Source of the DNA: CALBTQ01 sp036725605
GTDB lineage: Bacteria > Lernaellota > Lernaellaia > Lernaellales > Lernaellaceae
Direction of reading: 5' to 3'
DNA: 64,000 bases
NCBI GenBank assembly: GCA_036725605.1
Contig: DAIMDW010000009.1
Location: 102,544 to 166,543 of the forward strand
The notes below the pieces were generated by a model. That model did no database searches. It had not been told where the DNA came from and saw only the letters and a list, made by a program, of their open reading frames with translations. Within the stretch, counting starts at the first letter, position 1. Each line of letters opens with the position of its first letter. Made by a program: the position numbers and the translations under genes. Shown one piece after another: positions 8,477 to 18,527 of this stretch.

Positions 8477-8739
8477 ACCCGCCCTTTCCCTTTCGCAAAA
8501 ATATACTTTAGGAAACGGCCAAAACCGCACCTATTCCAAGCAGTTAGAAACTGGTTTCACGCTAGCACCCCGCCCCCGAGGTTGTCAACCATTTCGCCCT
8601 CTTCTCCCTCGGCGACCGATAAACACAACGTATTGTGGCGGCTTGGGGAAAGTCCACTTGATTTTGTAGGGAAATCCTTTGTCCCCCTGCAATCCGTTTT
8701 CTCTCTTTCGTCATTGTTTCAAAATGTTATCGCACCCCG

Positions 8740-8768
8740 TTGACAGCTTTGAATGAACTGATTACTTT
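8740..8768 (+). promoter_or_regulatory. Probable sigma-70-type promoter of groES-groEL
   Basis: A perfect -35 TTGACA (8740-8745), a 17-base spacer and TACTTT (8763-8768), which keeps the three most conserved -10 bases. The 5' leader to groES is about 120 bases and contains a small hairpin GCACC(8775-8779)/GGTGC(8785-8789) followed by TTTT. I found no inverted repeat of the CIRCE (HrcA) type in the 420-base gap from 8477 to 8895, which otherwise holds no gene. Confidence 0.5.
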
Positions 8769-8895
8769 TCGCCCGCACCGACGAGGTGCTTTTACTTAAC
8801 ACGGGTAATCAGGGTGATGAGTTGCTCCGCTCCGACTGGGGCGGCACACAGTTAGCCTTCAACATGAATATTTGGTTTTGAGGAGGAAGTGAGTC

Positions 8896-9183
8896 ATGAA
8901 AATTCGTCCGTTGCAAGATCGAGTGATGATCAAGCGCCTGGCCGAAGAAGAGAAAACCAAGAGCGGGATCATCATCCCCGACTCGGCGAAAGAAAAGCCG
9001 GCGCAGGGAGAAGTGGTGGCCGTGGGCGACGGCAAGGTGATGGATAACGGCGTCAAAGTCGAACTGCACGTTAAAGCCGGCGACAAGGTGCTCTTCAGCA
9101 AATACGCCGGTACCGAAGTGAAACTTGACGGCGAGGAATTTCTGATCATGCGCGAGGACGACATCCTCGGAATCATCGAATAA
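8896..9183 (+). CDS. groS: GroES co-chaperonin
   Basis: 95 residues, normal for GroES. It opens with KIRPLQDRVMIKRLAEEEKTKSGIIIPDSAKEK (quoted in parts: KIRPLQDRVMIKRL, then TKSGIIIPDSAKEKP), which includes the mobile loop that binds GroEL, and ends KLDGEEFLIMREDDILGIIE. The heptameric ring caps the GroEL cage during cytosolic protein folding. A strong GAGGAGG site precedes the ATG. groEL follows after 58 bases, forming the usual two-gene operon, and this appears to be the only copy in the window. Confidence 0.98.
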   Translation: MKIRPLQDRVMIKRLAEEEKTKSGIIIPDSAKEKPAQGEVVAVGDGKVMDNGVKVELHVKAGDKVLFSKYAGTEVKLDGEEFLIMREDDILGIIE

Positions 9184-9241
9184 TTAATAAAGGGCGAGCG
9201 GCACTCGCCCATGACTTGTTTCGCAAGAGGAGAGAGGAATC

Positions 9242-10885
<1,644 letters not shown>

Positions 10886-10910
10886 GCCTCCCCCCAAACG
10901 ATCCATTTAA

Positions 10911-10937
10911 AGCCCGGCCCGCACGGCCGGGCTTTTT
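10911..10937 (+). terminator. Rho-independent terminator of groESL
   Basis: Nine-base stem AGCCCGGCC (10911-10919) with GGCCGGGCT (10925-10933), loop of five, followed directly by a T-run. It lies 25 bases after the groEL stop. Confidence 0.92.
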
Positions 10938-11004
10938 CTTTGGTTTGCGGCCTGCCCGTCCCTGCACTACAATCGTCAATTGAACGGCAACAAAGGAGGT
11001 TACC

Positions 11005-11907
11005 GTGTGGCGCACATTTCTTATCATCGCTTTGCTCATGGCGGCGGCGCTGGCCGTGGGTTTCATTGCTTGCTCCGACGATTCCGACGAGGATGAAAAT
11101 CGCGTGCCCCCCATCGACGACGATGACGACGACCATCTGCCCGCCGATGACGACGATGACGATAACGGCGATGACGACGACGATGATGATGACGATGACG
11201 ACGATGACGACGACGACGAATTCGACGACGCCTGCGATCCGGACAGCGAAGAGCACACCATCACCTACGCCACGTGGGATATGCTGCCCGAGGAACTGCA
11301 GCAGGTGATGATCAACGCTCTGGTCACCGAGTTCACCGCGAAGGATTTCTTCGGTCGCTTCGTTTACTGGTACGGCGCGATGCGCGAACTGCATCGCTCG
11401 TTGCGCGATTTCTACGATCCGGCTTTCCCCGGCACGACCTGGTCCGAGGAAACCGACGCGGCCAGTCTGGCCGTCGGCTATATCCGTTTCCGCGTCGACT
11501 TCACCAACCTTGCTTACTTGCACAACTACCTGATCGACATTCTCGAGAAGATCGAAAGCCCGGTGCCGGCCTATACGCAACCGGAAAATTACTTTCTCAA
11601 TCACGAAGCGGAAATCATGGCCGATCCCTACGCGAACCTCTGGTTCCAGTTTTATTGGGCCAACGAGGCGTTGGGCGCCGACGATCAACCGCGTTACGAC
11701 TCGCGTTTGTCCAACATGGTTTGTCCGTGGGTCAACACCGGCTTCGAATACGCGCCGACGTTAATGAATACCGACTTCACCGACGAAGATCTGCCCCAGG
11801 CCATCGCCGAGGCGCTGGATACCGACCTGGGCAACTGGCGCCTGCGGCTGGATCCCAAACTGGAGATCACCAGCGGCCCCACCGCGAACATGCTGCAGTA
11901 CGAATAA
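11005..11907 (+). CDS. Asp-rich lipoprotein of unknown function
   Basis: 300 residues from a GTG with an ideal AAAGGAGGT site 4 bases upstream. The signal peptide ends in GFIAC (lipid Cys23). A highly acidic linker follows to about residue 77, including a long unbroken Asp tract. The C-terminal 220 residues are mostly helical and rich in aromatics (YWYGAMRELHRSLRDFYDP, NLWFQFYWANEALGADD), and match no family I know. A strong terminator follows the stop. The gene is a single unit between groESL and an outer membrane protein gene of opposite strand. Export to the envelope is well supported, function is not. Confidence 0.85.
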   Translation: MWRTFLIIALLMAAALAVGFIACSDDSDEDENRVPPIDDDDDDHLPADDDDDDNGDDDDDDDDDDDDDDDDEFDDACDPDSEEHTITYATWDMLPEELQQVMINALVTEFTAKDFFGRFVYWYGAMRELHRSLRDFYDPAFPGTTWSEETDAASLAVGYIRFRVDFTNLAYLHNYLIDILEKIESPVPAYTQPENYFLNHEAEIMADPYANLWFQFYWANEALGADDQPRYDSRLSNMVCPWVNTGFEYAPTLMNTDFTDEDLPQAIAEALDTDLGNWRLRLDPKLEITSGPTANMLQYE

Positions 11908-11929
11908 ACCGCGCTTCGCTTAAATGAAG

Positions 11930-11965
11930 AGAGCCGCCCCTGTTCGGAGCGGCTCTCGTTTTTTA
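11930..11965 (+). terminator. Rho-independent terminator after the Asp-rich lipoprotein
   Basis: Eight-base stem AGAGCCGC (11930-11937) with GCGGCTCT (11949-11956), then CG and six T. Confidence 0.9.
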
Positions 11966-12000
11966 CGGCGATCACATTATGCGATCCAGGGAAGGATCGC

Positions 12001-12095
12001 CATTTTCGGCGGCGTCAGCTTGCCGAAAATGAAGGAAAACAAAAATCGCGTTTTTTGTTTGCCGTCGTTGAAAAAGCCACGGACGGCTTTTTCGA
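12001..12095. repeat. Intergenic hairpin-rich repeat (copy 2)
   Basis: Three consecutive inverted repeats: TTTTCGGC/GCCGAAAA (about 12003-12029), AAACAAAAA/TTTTTGTTT (about 12037-12060) and AAAAAGCC (12071-12078)/GGCTTTTT (12085-12092). The last also makes a good terminator in both directions and lies just past the stop of the minus-strand gene at 12103. A 62-base segment starting near 12032 aligns without gaps to 17594-17655, with about three quarters of bases identical by eye. It is therefore a dispersed repeat and not only a terminator. Confidence 0.7.
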
Positions 12096-12102
12096 TTGTC
12101 GT

Positions 12103-12756
12103 TTAAAAGAATCCCAGAATGCCCACTTTGATGCCGAACTGCTTGTTCTTGATATCGAAGTCGACGTCGTTTTTGCCGGTGTCATGGTTGCCCGAGCCCG
12201 AGAAATACCGGTAGAACAACGAGGCGGTCAGGCCCAGGTGCCGGTTGACCGAGTACATCACGCCGCCGCGCGGTTCGAAGAACCAGCCGCTGGTTTCGGT
12301 CTCGGTGTTGTCGGCGTTCTTGGCTTCCGGATCGATTTCGGTGGTGTTCTTCTGATAGCCCAGCGCCAGCATGCCGAACAGGTAGAAGTCGTTGGCCACC
12401 GGATAGAAGTAGCCGATCTGCGGACCGATCGCCCATTCGGTGGTCTTCTCTTCGGCTTCGTCGTCCTTGTCGGATTCCGACGAGAATTCCAGCAAGCCGC
12501 CGGCTTCCAGGCCGCGCACCGCGAAGAAGTAACCGGCCAGCGCGCTCAGGCCGAATTCGAACTGGTCGCTGTCCTCATCCTCGCCGCCGTCCGGTTCGAC
12601 GGTCGTGTCGCCGGACATGATCGACAGGTCGAAGTCGCCGCCGACCATGATCGAGCCGGGCTGGATCATTCCGCTTTTGCTTTTCGCCAGCGCCGGGGCC
12701 GCCAGCAACGCCACCGCGAAGAGAATCACCAGCATCACGCTTATTCTTTTGGTCAT
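12103..12756 (-). CDS. Outer-membrane beta-barrel-like protein
   Basis: 217 residues with a cleavable signal peptide (MTKRISVMLVILFAVALLAAPALAKS). The mature part alternates hydrophobic and polar residues as membrane beta strands do (SIMVGGDFDLSIMSG, ALAGYFFAVRGLEAGGLLEF, IGYFYPVANDFYLFGMLALG, HLGLTASLFYRYFSG) and ends in GILGFF, a C-terminal aromatic of the kind recognised by the BAM complex. Size fits a small eight-strand barrel of the OmpA/OmpW type. Two acidic loops (GGEDEDSDQ and ESDKDDEAEEK) would face outside. Function as a pore or adhesin is unknown. Confidence 0.75.
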   Translation of the reverse strand: MTKRISVMLVILFAVALLAAPALAKSKSGMIQPGSIMVGGDFDLSIMSGDTTVEPDGGEDEDSDQFEFGLSALAGYFFAVRGLEAGGLLEFSSESDKDDEAEEKTTEWAIGPQIGYFYPVANDFYLFGMLALGYQKNTTEIDPEAKNADNTETETSGWFFEPRGGVMYSVNRHLGLTASLFYRYFSGSGNHDTGKNDVDFDIKNKQFGIKVGILGFF

Positions 12757-12787
12757 ATTGGCCCTCTCTTTCTTCTAAATGAAGTAG

Positions 12788-12897
12788 GTAATTTCTTTTC
12801 TCATACACCATTTTGTGTATGGAGCAAATAAAAATCTCATCTTTCGTTGCCGGAAAAAATCGCGTTTGTCGGCGACAAACATACCTTTTCCGGCTCG
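12788..12897. repeat. Intergenic hairpin-rich repeat (copy 3, probably inverted)
   Basis: Contains CATACAC/GTGTATG (about 12802-12821), then a large hairpin formed by GCCGGAAAA (about 12849) with TTTTCCGGC (about 12895), enclosing a perfect inner stem GTTTGTC/GACAAAC. A 25-base stretch around GCAAATAAAAATC resembles the reverse complement of the repeat at 12001-12095, suggesting an inverted, diverged copy. It separates two minus-strand genes. Confidence 0.4.
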
Positions 12898-12907
12898 GAA
12901 ACCACGG

Positions 12908-13747
12908 TTACTGCTTTTTTGCGATAACCGCATACTCCGCCGCCGTTTCCTCGAACGCGGCTCCGGCGACATCGCCCAGCCACGCCTCGATCGTCAGCCC
13001 ATGAGCGGCAAACTCCTTGGCGAGCGTTTCACGATCGAAGTACTGCAGCCAGTTGTACACCACCCGCGTTCTCGCCTCCTCGACGATCGTGTACTTGTCG
13101 AGCACGACCTTCTCGGCTTCGTACTTGAAGACGTTCAGGAAGCCGAAATACGGCTGCGCGGACCAAAAGCCATCGAGCAGATCGGCCGCGTACGTCGTCG
13201 TTTCTTCCCGCTGCGCGAAGGCGCTGAGCGAATAAACGTCAAGCAGCACCCGACCGCCGGGCTTGAGCAACGCCTGGAACTTATCGAGCAACACGCCGCG
13301 TTGCTCCGGCCCGAGGGCGCAGAAATCGCACATGATCATTATGATCAGGTCGAATCGCTTGTCGGTTGCGAATTCCAGGTAATTGGCGTGCACGTAATCG
13401 ATCGGCAAATGCGCCCGCGCCGCCGTTTCGCGGGCGTAGCGCAACGACCGTTCCGAAAAATCGATGCCGGTGATCGCCGCGCCGGATCCGGCCAGGCACG
13501 TGGCGTACAATCCGGGGCCGCAACCGAAATCGGCGACGCTCTTGCTTTCGTTCAGGGCGAAGCGGTCGACGATCCAGGCGGCGGATCGCTCGATGAACTC
13601 CCCTTGGCGGGAAGAAGCGTTGACCGAACCGTCCAGGTGATAGGCCAGCATGCGTGAAGACGTATATTCATCGGTCCACAGGTCCGCCGCGGTGTAAAAC
13701 GCGAAGGGTTTGGGGCGACGATTGATGTCCTGCAATTGAGCAAACAT
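12908..13747 (-). CDS. SAM-dependent methyltransferase, class I
   Basis: 279 residues from the ATG at 13747, which has GGGAG about 9 bases upstream; a longer frame to 13858 adds an unlikely leader. The Rossmann fold is clear: motif I VADFGCGPGLYATCLAGSG (around residues 79-97), the acidic residue of GIDFSERSLRYA, motif at RFDLIIMIMCDFCALGPEQR, and PGGRVLLDVYSL. The substrate cannot be read. The N-terminal part (DLWTDEYTSSRMLAYHLDG) resembles small-molecule methyltransferases that have an N-terminal lid. Stands alone between repeat-rich gaps. Confidence 0.88.
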   Translation of the reverse strand: MFAQLQDINRRPKPFAFYTAADLWTDEYTSSRMLAYHLDGSVNASSRQGEFIERSAAWIVDRFALNESKSVADFGCGPGLYATCLAGSGAAITGIDFSERSLRYARETAARAHLPIDYVHANYLEFATDKRFDLIIMIMCDFCALGPEQRGVLLDKFQALLKPGGRVLLDVYSLSAFAQREETTTYAADLLDGFWSAQPYFGFLNVFKYEAEKVVLDKYTIVEEARTRVVYNWLQYFDRETLAKEFAAHGLTIEAWLGDVAGAAFEETAAEYAVIAKKQ

Positions 13748-13874
13748 GGTAACTCCCGATTCATTTGAATTGACGCACGATCGGCGTGCGCACGTTGACT
13801 GATTGCCGCGCCGGATAACTCTCCGGGCGTCCTCAACCGAATCCGCCGAATGTGGCAATTATTTCATCCGCGCC

Positions 13875-14399
13875 TCAGAACGAGCCGGCCAGGCCGAGCA
13901 TGAGTTGGTTGTCTTTGGGTCGGAATTGAATGATCGGCTTCACGCCGTAGGTTTCCTCGACGTAGCTTTGGTAAGCCTTTTCCTCGTCGCTTTCTTTCCA
14001 GGTGAAGTAGATGCCCGGAGCCACCAGCGCCGCGCCCACCGCGAAGCCGCCGACCATGATGTACTCGCCGGTTTCGCTGTCGTACAGGCCGATGGCGTTC
14101 TGGAACAGGCCGCCGGCGAAGCCCACGCCGATCAGAATCGCGCCGGGCGTGAACAGCGCCAGACCGAGTTTCTTGCGCTTCTGCTTGGCCGCCACCGCCT
14201 CGTTGTGCAGGCGCAGCAATTCGAGGTCGTTTTCCATCCGCTCGCGCAGTTCCTCGTCGCCGATGTGCCACAGGATCGGGCCGCCGCGCTTGGCCACCGT
14301 GTACGAACCGGGAGGAAAGTCCTCGGCGAAAGCCGGCACGTTCAGCATCGGGGCGCCCAAGAGCGCCGCCACAATCAACAGGGAAAACACTCGCCGCAT
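13875..14399 (-). CDS. Exported membrane protein of unknown function
   Basis: 174 residues with a cleavable signal peptide (MRRVFSLLIVAALLGAPMLNVPAFA). A soluble part of about 50 residues, rich in charged helix (DEELRERMENDLELLRLHNE), is followed by two hydrophobic helices (LALFTPGAILIGVGFAGGLF and YIMVGGFAVGAALVAPGIYF). The tail ends in GLAGSF. The two-helix hairpin after a short exported helix is common in uncharacterised deltaproteobacterial proteins. Same strand as the GDSL gene, 30 bases apart, so probably co-transcribed. Confidence 0.65.
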   Translation of the reverse strand: MRRVFSLLIVAALLGAPMLNVPAFAEDFPPGSYTVAKRGGPILWHIGDEELRERMENDLELLRLHNEAVAAKQKRKKLGLALFTPGAILIGVGFAGGLFQNAIGLYDSETGEYIMVGGFAVGAALVAPGIYFTWKESDEEKAYQSYVEETYGVKPIIQFRPKDNQLMLGLAGSF

Positions 14400-14429
14400 T
14401 TGCGTCTCCTTCAGTCGCGGGACCTCGTT

Positions 14430-15344
14430 TTATTCGGTATCCGCTTCGGCCGTGTCGGTCAGCGCCGGCAGCAGGCGCTCGACCCAGGCGGCAAACATCA
14501 ACTTGCTCACCAGCTTGTGGCCGACTTCGTTCAAATGAATGTTGTCCGGTCTGTACAGCGCGATCTGCTCCGGCTGTTGCACGATCGCCTCGTACGTTTC
14601 GACCACCGGCACGCCCAGTTCGTCGGCGCGTTTTTTCAACGCCGTCAGGCGGCTGGTGAAAACCACGTCCTGCACCGTCGCCCAGTGCATGCGCTCCAGC
14701 CCGAAAAACGCCGGCTGGATCGGCTGGCAGGTGAAGAGCATGACCGGGATTTTCCGCTCGCGCAAGCGCGAAAGGATGTCGTCCATCGACGCCTGATAAT
14801 CGTCGAAATCCACCAGCGTCTGCCCGTGCCCGTCGAGATCGACGCCGAACACCCGCCCGTCGTTGATCAGGTAGCCGACGATCACCAGGTCGGGCCGCAA
14901 CGCCAGCACGTCGCGTTCCAGCCGCCGCGCGCCCTGACCGGCGATCTCGCCGGCGATGCCCGCGTTGACCACCTTCACCGACTGATGCAGCCGGCTTTTC
15001 ATCGATTTTTGCAGCAGAAACGTCCAGCGTTTGTTCGGCGCCACCTGGCTGCCCCGGGTCGTCGAATCGCCCAGCGCGACCACCACGTACTCGGGCCGTT
15101 GCTGACGCCGCAGGAAGCGCCGCACGTCGTAGGGCGTTTTGTCTTCCACGCGGTCGATCAGATAGGCGCTGACCAGCCGCCACATCGCCGGATGCGTGCG
15201 CACGCTCGCCGGCAGCTTGTTGTAGGCCGCCACCGTCAGCGCCGAGGTGTTGACCGGATACTGCCAGGAAAAGTACGCGAACAACGACGGCGGCAACGCC
15301 AGGATGATCAGCAGTACGATCAAAATGCGGGTGCGCCGACGCAT
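14430..15344 (-). CDS. SGNH/GDSL hydrolase with N-terminal membrane anchor
   Basis: 304 residues. One membrane helix lies at about residues 7-25. The SGNH blocks are present: block I VALGDSTTRGSQ (nucleophile Ser), block II VVNAGIAGE, block III VGYLINDGRV, and block V DNIHLNEVGH with the catalytic Asp-His pair. Enzymes of this class cleave esters such as O-acetyl groups on sugars or lipids, here most likely on the outer face of the inner membrane. Eight bases separate it from the GH2 glycosidase upstream, so the pair probably acts on one acetylated glycan. Confidence 0.88.
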   Translation of the reverse strand: MRRRTRILIVLLIILALPPSLFAYFSWQYPVNTSALTVAAYNKLPASVRTHPAMWRLVSAYLIDRVEDKTPYDVRRFLRRQQRPEYVVVALGDSTTRGSQVAPNKRWTFLLQKSMKSRLHQSVKVVNAGIAGEIAGQGARRLERDVLALRPDLVIVGYLINDGRVFGVDLDGHGQTLVDFDDYQASMDDILSRLRERKIPVMLFTCQPIQPAFFGLERMHWATVQDVVFTSRLTALKKRADELGVPVVETYEAIVQQPEQIALYRPDNIHLNEVGHKLVSKLMFAAWVERLLPALTDTAEADTE

Positions 15345-15351
15345 GTCTCGT

Positions 15352-17481
15352 TTACTCCACGGTAAAGGTGTAGACGTTCGCGAACGTATCCTTGCCCTTG
15401 GCGTAGGTCAACGTCACGGTGTATTCGCCCGGTTCCTCGGGCGATTCGTGCGCGGTCAGAAAATGCACCGCCTCGCTGTCGGGCCCGACGCTTGCGCGCG
15501 GCGTGAAATGCGCCACCTCGCGGCCCGCGCCGTCGGCGATGCGCAGATCCAGCGTCACTTCGCCCAGGTCGTCGCGCGTGTCATTGACCATGAACACGTC
15601 GATCTGAATCGGCCGGGCGTGTTGCTTGCGCTTGTCGGCGCTCAGCAGGCAGAACGGGTACACCGGCCGCATCGCGTCGCGCATCGCCTGGTAACTGGCC
15701 TTGGGCTCGCGCCAATAATCGACGATCGACCACTGAATCGCCGGATTCGGATCGGTGAACATGAACGGCATCACGCCGCCGTTGGGCGCGTACTTGTGCC
15801 GCCGGATACGATCCAGGTGGAAGCGGTTGACCATCGACTGGTAGTCCTGGCTCTTGGTGACCAGCGTGGCCAGGTCCGGCTGCTGCAGACCGATCCAGTA
15901 GTCCATCAGTTCCGGCTGCAGGCTGTGCTTGCGCCGCAGTTCCTTCCAGTCGATCTTGCGGATGTCCGCGTCCATGAACTTGTGGCAGTTCTCCAGGTTG
16001 GGGAAACTCTGCGCGCCGAACTCGGTGACGAACCGCAGGTTGTTCGGGAAACGCTTGACGATGATCGAATCGAACAGCCGGTGCGTATTGCCCTGCTCCT
16101 TGTACCAGCCGAAGTAGAAATGCGTGTCGCCGCCGTGCCGCCACGGCAGATCCAGCTCGCCGCTGCTGCGGTTGACGAACCGGCTCGGGTCGACCTGCCG
16201 CAGCGCCTTTTGCAGCTCGACGTCCAGCACGTCGCGGTTCCACGAACGGAAAAACAGCGTGTAGGCCGACTTCAGTTTTTCCTTGATGTTGTAGTCGTCG
16301 GTTTCCACCAGGTAGATCGGCTCGTTGTGGCAGGTCCAGATGCCGATCGACGGGTGGTTGTACAGCAGCGTGCCCATCTCGCGGATCATGCGCACCGCGG
16401 CGGGCATCGCCTCCTGGCTGTAGCTCCATTGCAGCGGGAAATCCTGCCAGAGCAACACGCCCAGGCGGTCGGCGGCGCGGTAGAACTCCGGATGATCCAC
16501 GTGCGCGTGCACCCGGATGCTGTTGAGGTTGCACTGCTTGTACAGCTCGACGTCGCGCACGCAATCGCCGTAGGTCACCGTCGCGATGCGCGTGTCGGTC
16601 GGCGGCTGGTTGTTGCCCTTCAGGTACAAACGCTCGTTGTTGAGCGTGCAGATCCAATCGTCAAAGCGCACCGTGCGGATGCCCACCTCGTGCTCGACCG
16701 CGTCGGTCACGGTGCGGCCGCTCTTGAGCGTCACGGTCAGTTGATACAAATTCGCCGCGCCGCGATCGTGCGTCCACCACAACGCCGGCTCGGGCAGCGT
16801 TTCGTGGAAAGTCGCCTTGTTGCGGCCCGCGTCCAGGTCCAGCTTGCGTTCGAAGGAATACCGCTCGCCCTCGAAGTTGGCCGGCGTCAGCTCGACGAGG
16901 CACTTCTGCTCGCCGGCCGTCGCCGCGACGATCTCCAGCCGCAGCGTGACCGAAGCCTCGCCGGCGCCGATCTCGTCGGTGTGAAACAGGCAGCTTTCAA
17001 GGTAGGCGTCGCCGCTGCTGTGGATCTCCGGGGCCAGCCAGATGCCGCCCGGGTTGGTCGTCGGGTCCAGGCAATCCCAATGCGAAAACACGCCGGTGAT
17101 CATCCGTTTGCCCGAGCGGTTCTTTTCGTTGGGACAATTCACCTCGATCAACAGCTCGTTTTTCGCCGCCAGCAGGTCGGTCACGTCGTAGCGCTGGGGG
17201 TTGAAATACCCCTCGTGGTCGCCCAGCCGCCGCCCGTTGAGCGTCACCGTCGACCAATAGAAAATGCCCGGCAACACCAGGTGATGACGCCGGCCCTTTT
17301 TCGCTTTGAACGGAAATTCCTTGCGGTACAGCATGCGCCCCGCGTACTCGCGCAACGCCTCGTGCTGCTGCCAGTGCGAGGGCACCGGCATCTCATGCCA
17401 CGTCTCGATGGTTTCCGCCTTCACGCCCGGGGCGGAAATCGGGGCCAATTGCCACAGGCCCGACAGGGTTTCAACTTTCAT
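15352..17481 (-). CDS. Glycoside hydrolase family 2 (beta-galactosidase/beta-mannosidase type)
   Basis: 709 residues. The N-terminal jelly-roll (sugar-binding) domain and immunoglobulin-like domain precede a TIM barrel. Catalytic residues are the acid/base Glu387 in WTCHNEP and the nucleophile Glu487 in RFVTEFGAQ. WQDFP at 345-349 is seen in beta-mannosidase-like members. The C-terminal part is another beta-sandwich. There is no signal peptide, so the enzyme is predicted to be cytoplasmic unless exported otherwise. It is the first gene of a pair with the GDSL esterase. The actual sugar cannot be decided from sequence alone. Confidence 0.92.
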   Translation of the reverse strand: MKVETLSGLWQLAPISAPGVKAETIETWHEMPVPSHWQQHEALREYAGRMLYRKEFPFKAKKGRRHHLVLPGIFYWSTVTLNGRRLGDHEGYFNPQRYDVTDLLAAKNELLIEVNCPNEKNRSGKRMITGVFSHWDCLDPTTNPGGIWLAPEIHSSGDAYLESCLFHTDEIGAGEASVTLRLEIVAATAGEQKCLVELTPANFEGERYSFERKLDLDAGRNKATFHETLPEPALWWTHDRGAANLYQLTVTLKSGRTVTDAVEHEVGIRTVRFDDWICTLNNERLYLKGNNQPPTDTRIATVTYGDCVRDVELYKQCNLNSIRVHAHVDHPEFYRAADRLGVLLWQDFPLQWSYSQEAMPAAVRMIREMGTLLYNHPSIGIWTCHNEPIYLVETDDYNIKEKLKSAYTLFFRSWNRDVLDVELQKALRQVDPSRFVNRSSGELDLPWRHGGDTHFYFGWYKEQGNTHRLFDSIIVKRFPNNLRFVTEFGAQSFPNLENCHKFMDADIRKIDWKELRRKHSLQPELMDYWIGLQQPDLATLVTKSQDYQSMVNRFHLDRIRRHKYAPNGGVMPFMFTDPNPAIQWSIVDYWREPKASYQAMRDAMRPVYPFCLLSADKRKQHARPIQIDVFMVNDTRDDLGEVTLDLRIADGAGREVAHFTPRASVGPDSEAVHFLTAHESPEEPGEYTVTLTYAKGKDTFANVYTFTVE

Positions 17482-17560
17482 CTTCGCGCGTTCTCCCGGT
17501 TATTGTCGCATCGGCGGGGTGTCGCCAAACACCCGGCGCGCGATCCGCCGAACGGATCGC

Positions 17561-17655
17561 CATTTCCCGCAGGCCGAAACATTGCGGAAAATGAGAGGTT
17601 ACAAATACCGCACTTTTTGTTTGTCGTGGTCGAAAAATCCACGCATGTCTTTTTC
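17561..17655. repeat. Intergenic hairpin-rich repeat (copy 4)
   Basis: This copy aligns with 12001-12095. It starts CATTTCCCGC, passes through GCGGAAAATG and TTTTTGTTTG, and ends TCTTTTTC. A separate perfect hairpin GCGATCCG/CGGATCGC lies just before it (about 17540-17560). It sits 5' of the GH2 gene in a gap (17482-17941) with no convincing gene. Another palindrome, TTTTTGC/GCAAAAA, is seen near 17797. Confidence 0.7.
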
Positions 17656-17941
17656 CACCGATCTCATAAGGAAAATTGAATCTAAACGGCCCCCCCACCC
17701 CTGTCAACCGATGCCGGCCGCCGGGCGATCTTTCCGGGCAACCATTCGGAATACAACGGCATTTTTTCAAGCGCGCCGCAGCGGCCCGGCCGACTCGCGT
17801 TTTTGCCGCAAAAAGAAAACTTTTGCGACGCAACAGGTGTCTTGTGCTTGGTCGGCAAAGTGCGTATCCTTGACCGCACGGAAGGATTTCGTCGAACGGT
17901 TTGCACTTATGTTGTATATGTTCCGGGGAGGGCGTGTTTCC

Positions 17942-18436
17942 ATGCGGCGATTATTCGCGGCGGTGCTTATTGCGTTCATTGTGTTGCCGGCCCTGGTCTG
18001 GGCCGCCAAATGCACGCGAGTCCTGCCCAAAGAAGTCTTCGAATATTTCCATCAAAAAAGCGACGATGTGGATTGCGAAGACTACGAATACAAAATGCTC
18101 GACCTCAACGACGACGAACAGTTGGAAATCGCCGTCACCAACTACCGAAAATCCTGCGAAGACGCCGGTTACTGCAACTTCGAGATCTTCGAAAAGGACA
18201 AGCACGGCTGGAAACACATCGCCACCGTGCCCGGCCGGCTGCGCATGCTGACCACCAGCACCAACGGCTACCATGATCTGGCCACCTGGTTGATGGGCCA
18301 CAACTACGTCTACACCTGGAACGGCAAAACCTACGAAAACGCCGTGCGCAACCCCTTCGACGAACAAAGAACCGAAACGCCCAAAACCATCGAACCCGTG
18401 CCCACGCCCGTGCCCAACGCCACGCCCGCACCCTGA
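17942..18436 (+). CDS. Exported protein of unknown function
   Basis: 164 residues from the ATG at 17942, which follows a GGAGG site and gives a clean signal peptide (MRRLFAAVLIAFIVLPALVWAAK). A longer open frame upstream is not signal-like. The mature protein has four cysteines near the front half (KCTRVLP, VDCEDYEYK, SCEDAGYCNFEIF), consistent with disulfides in the periplasm, a DLNDDEQLEIAV segment resembling FG-GAP/VCBS-type metal-binding loops, and a Pro-rich tail (PVPTPVPNATPAP). No family recognised. Confidence 0.7.
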   Translation: MRRLFAAVLIAFIVLPALVWAAKCTRVLPKEVFEYFHQKSDDVDCEDYEYKMLDLNDDEQLEIAVTNYRKSCEDAGYCNFEIFEKDKHGWKHIATVPGRLRMLTTSTNGYHDLATWLMGHNYVYTWNGKTYENAVRNPFDEQRTETPKTIEPVPTPVPNATPAP

Positions 18437-18527
18437 AACGACGGTTTATTCTCCGCGCTCCCGGTGCTACAATGCCGCCCTGGCTTGGTATGATTATTTT
18501 GCACTGACAACACGAACGGATTCGCCG

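Noticed and set aside
8540..8580. Possible CIRCE (HrcA) operator before groES
   Set aside because: TAGCACCCC and GGTTGTCAA do not form the required long inverted repeat.
15247..17679. Plus-strand open frame of 810 codons
   Set aside because: It is the mirror of the GH2 gene, whose catalytic motifs are clear.
17471..17833. Minus-strand 120-codon frame upstream of the GH2 gene
   Set aside because: It crosses the dispersed repeat and several hairpins, has no ribosome binding site, and lacks any recognisable feature.
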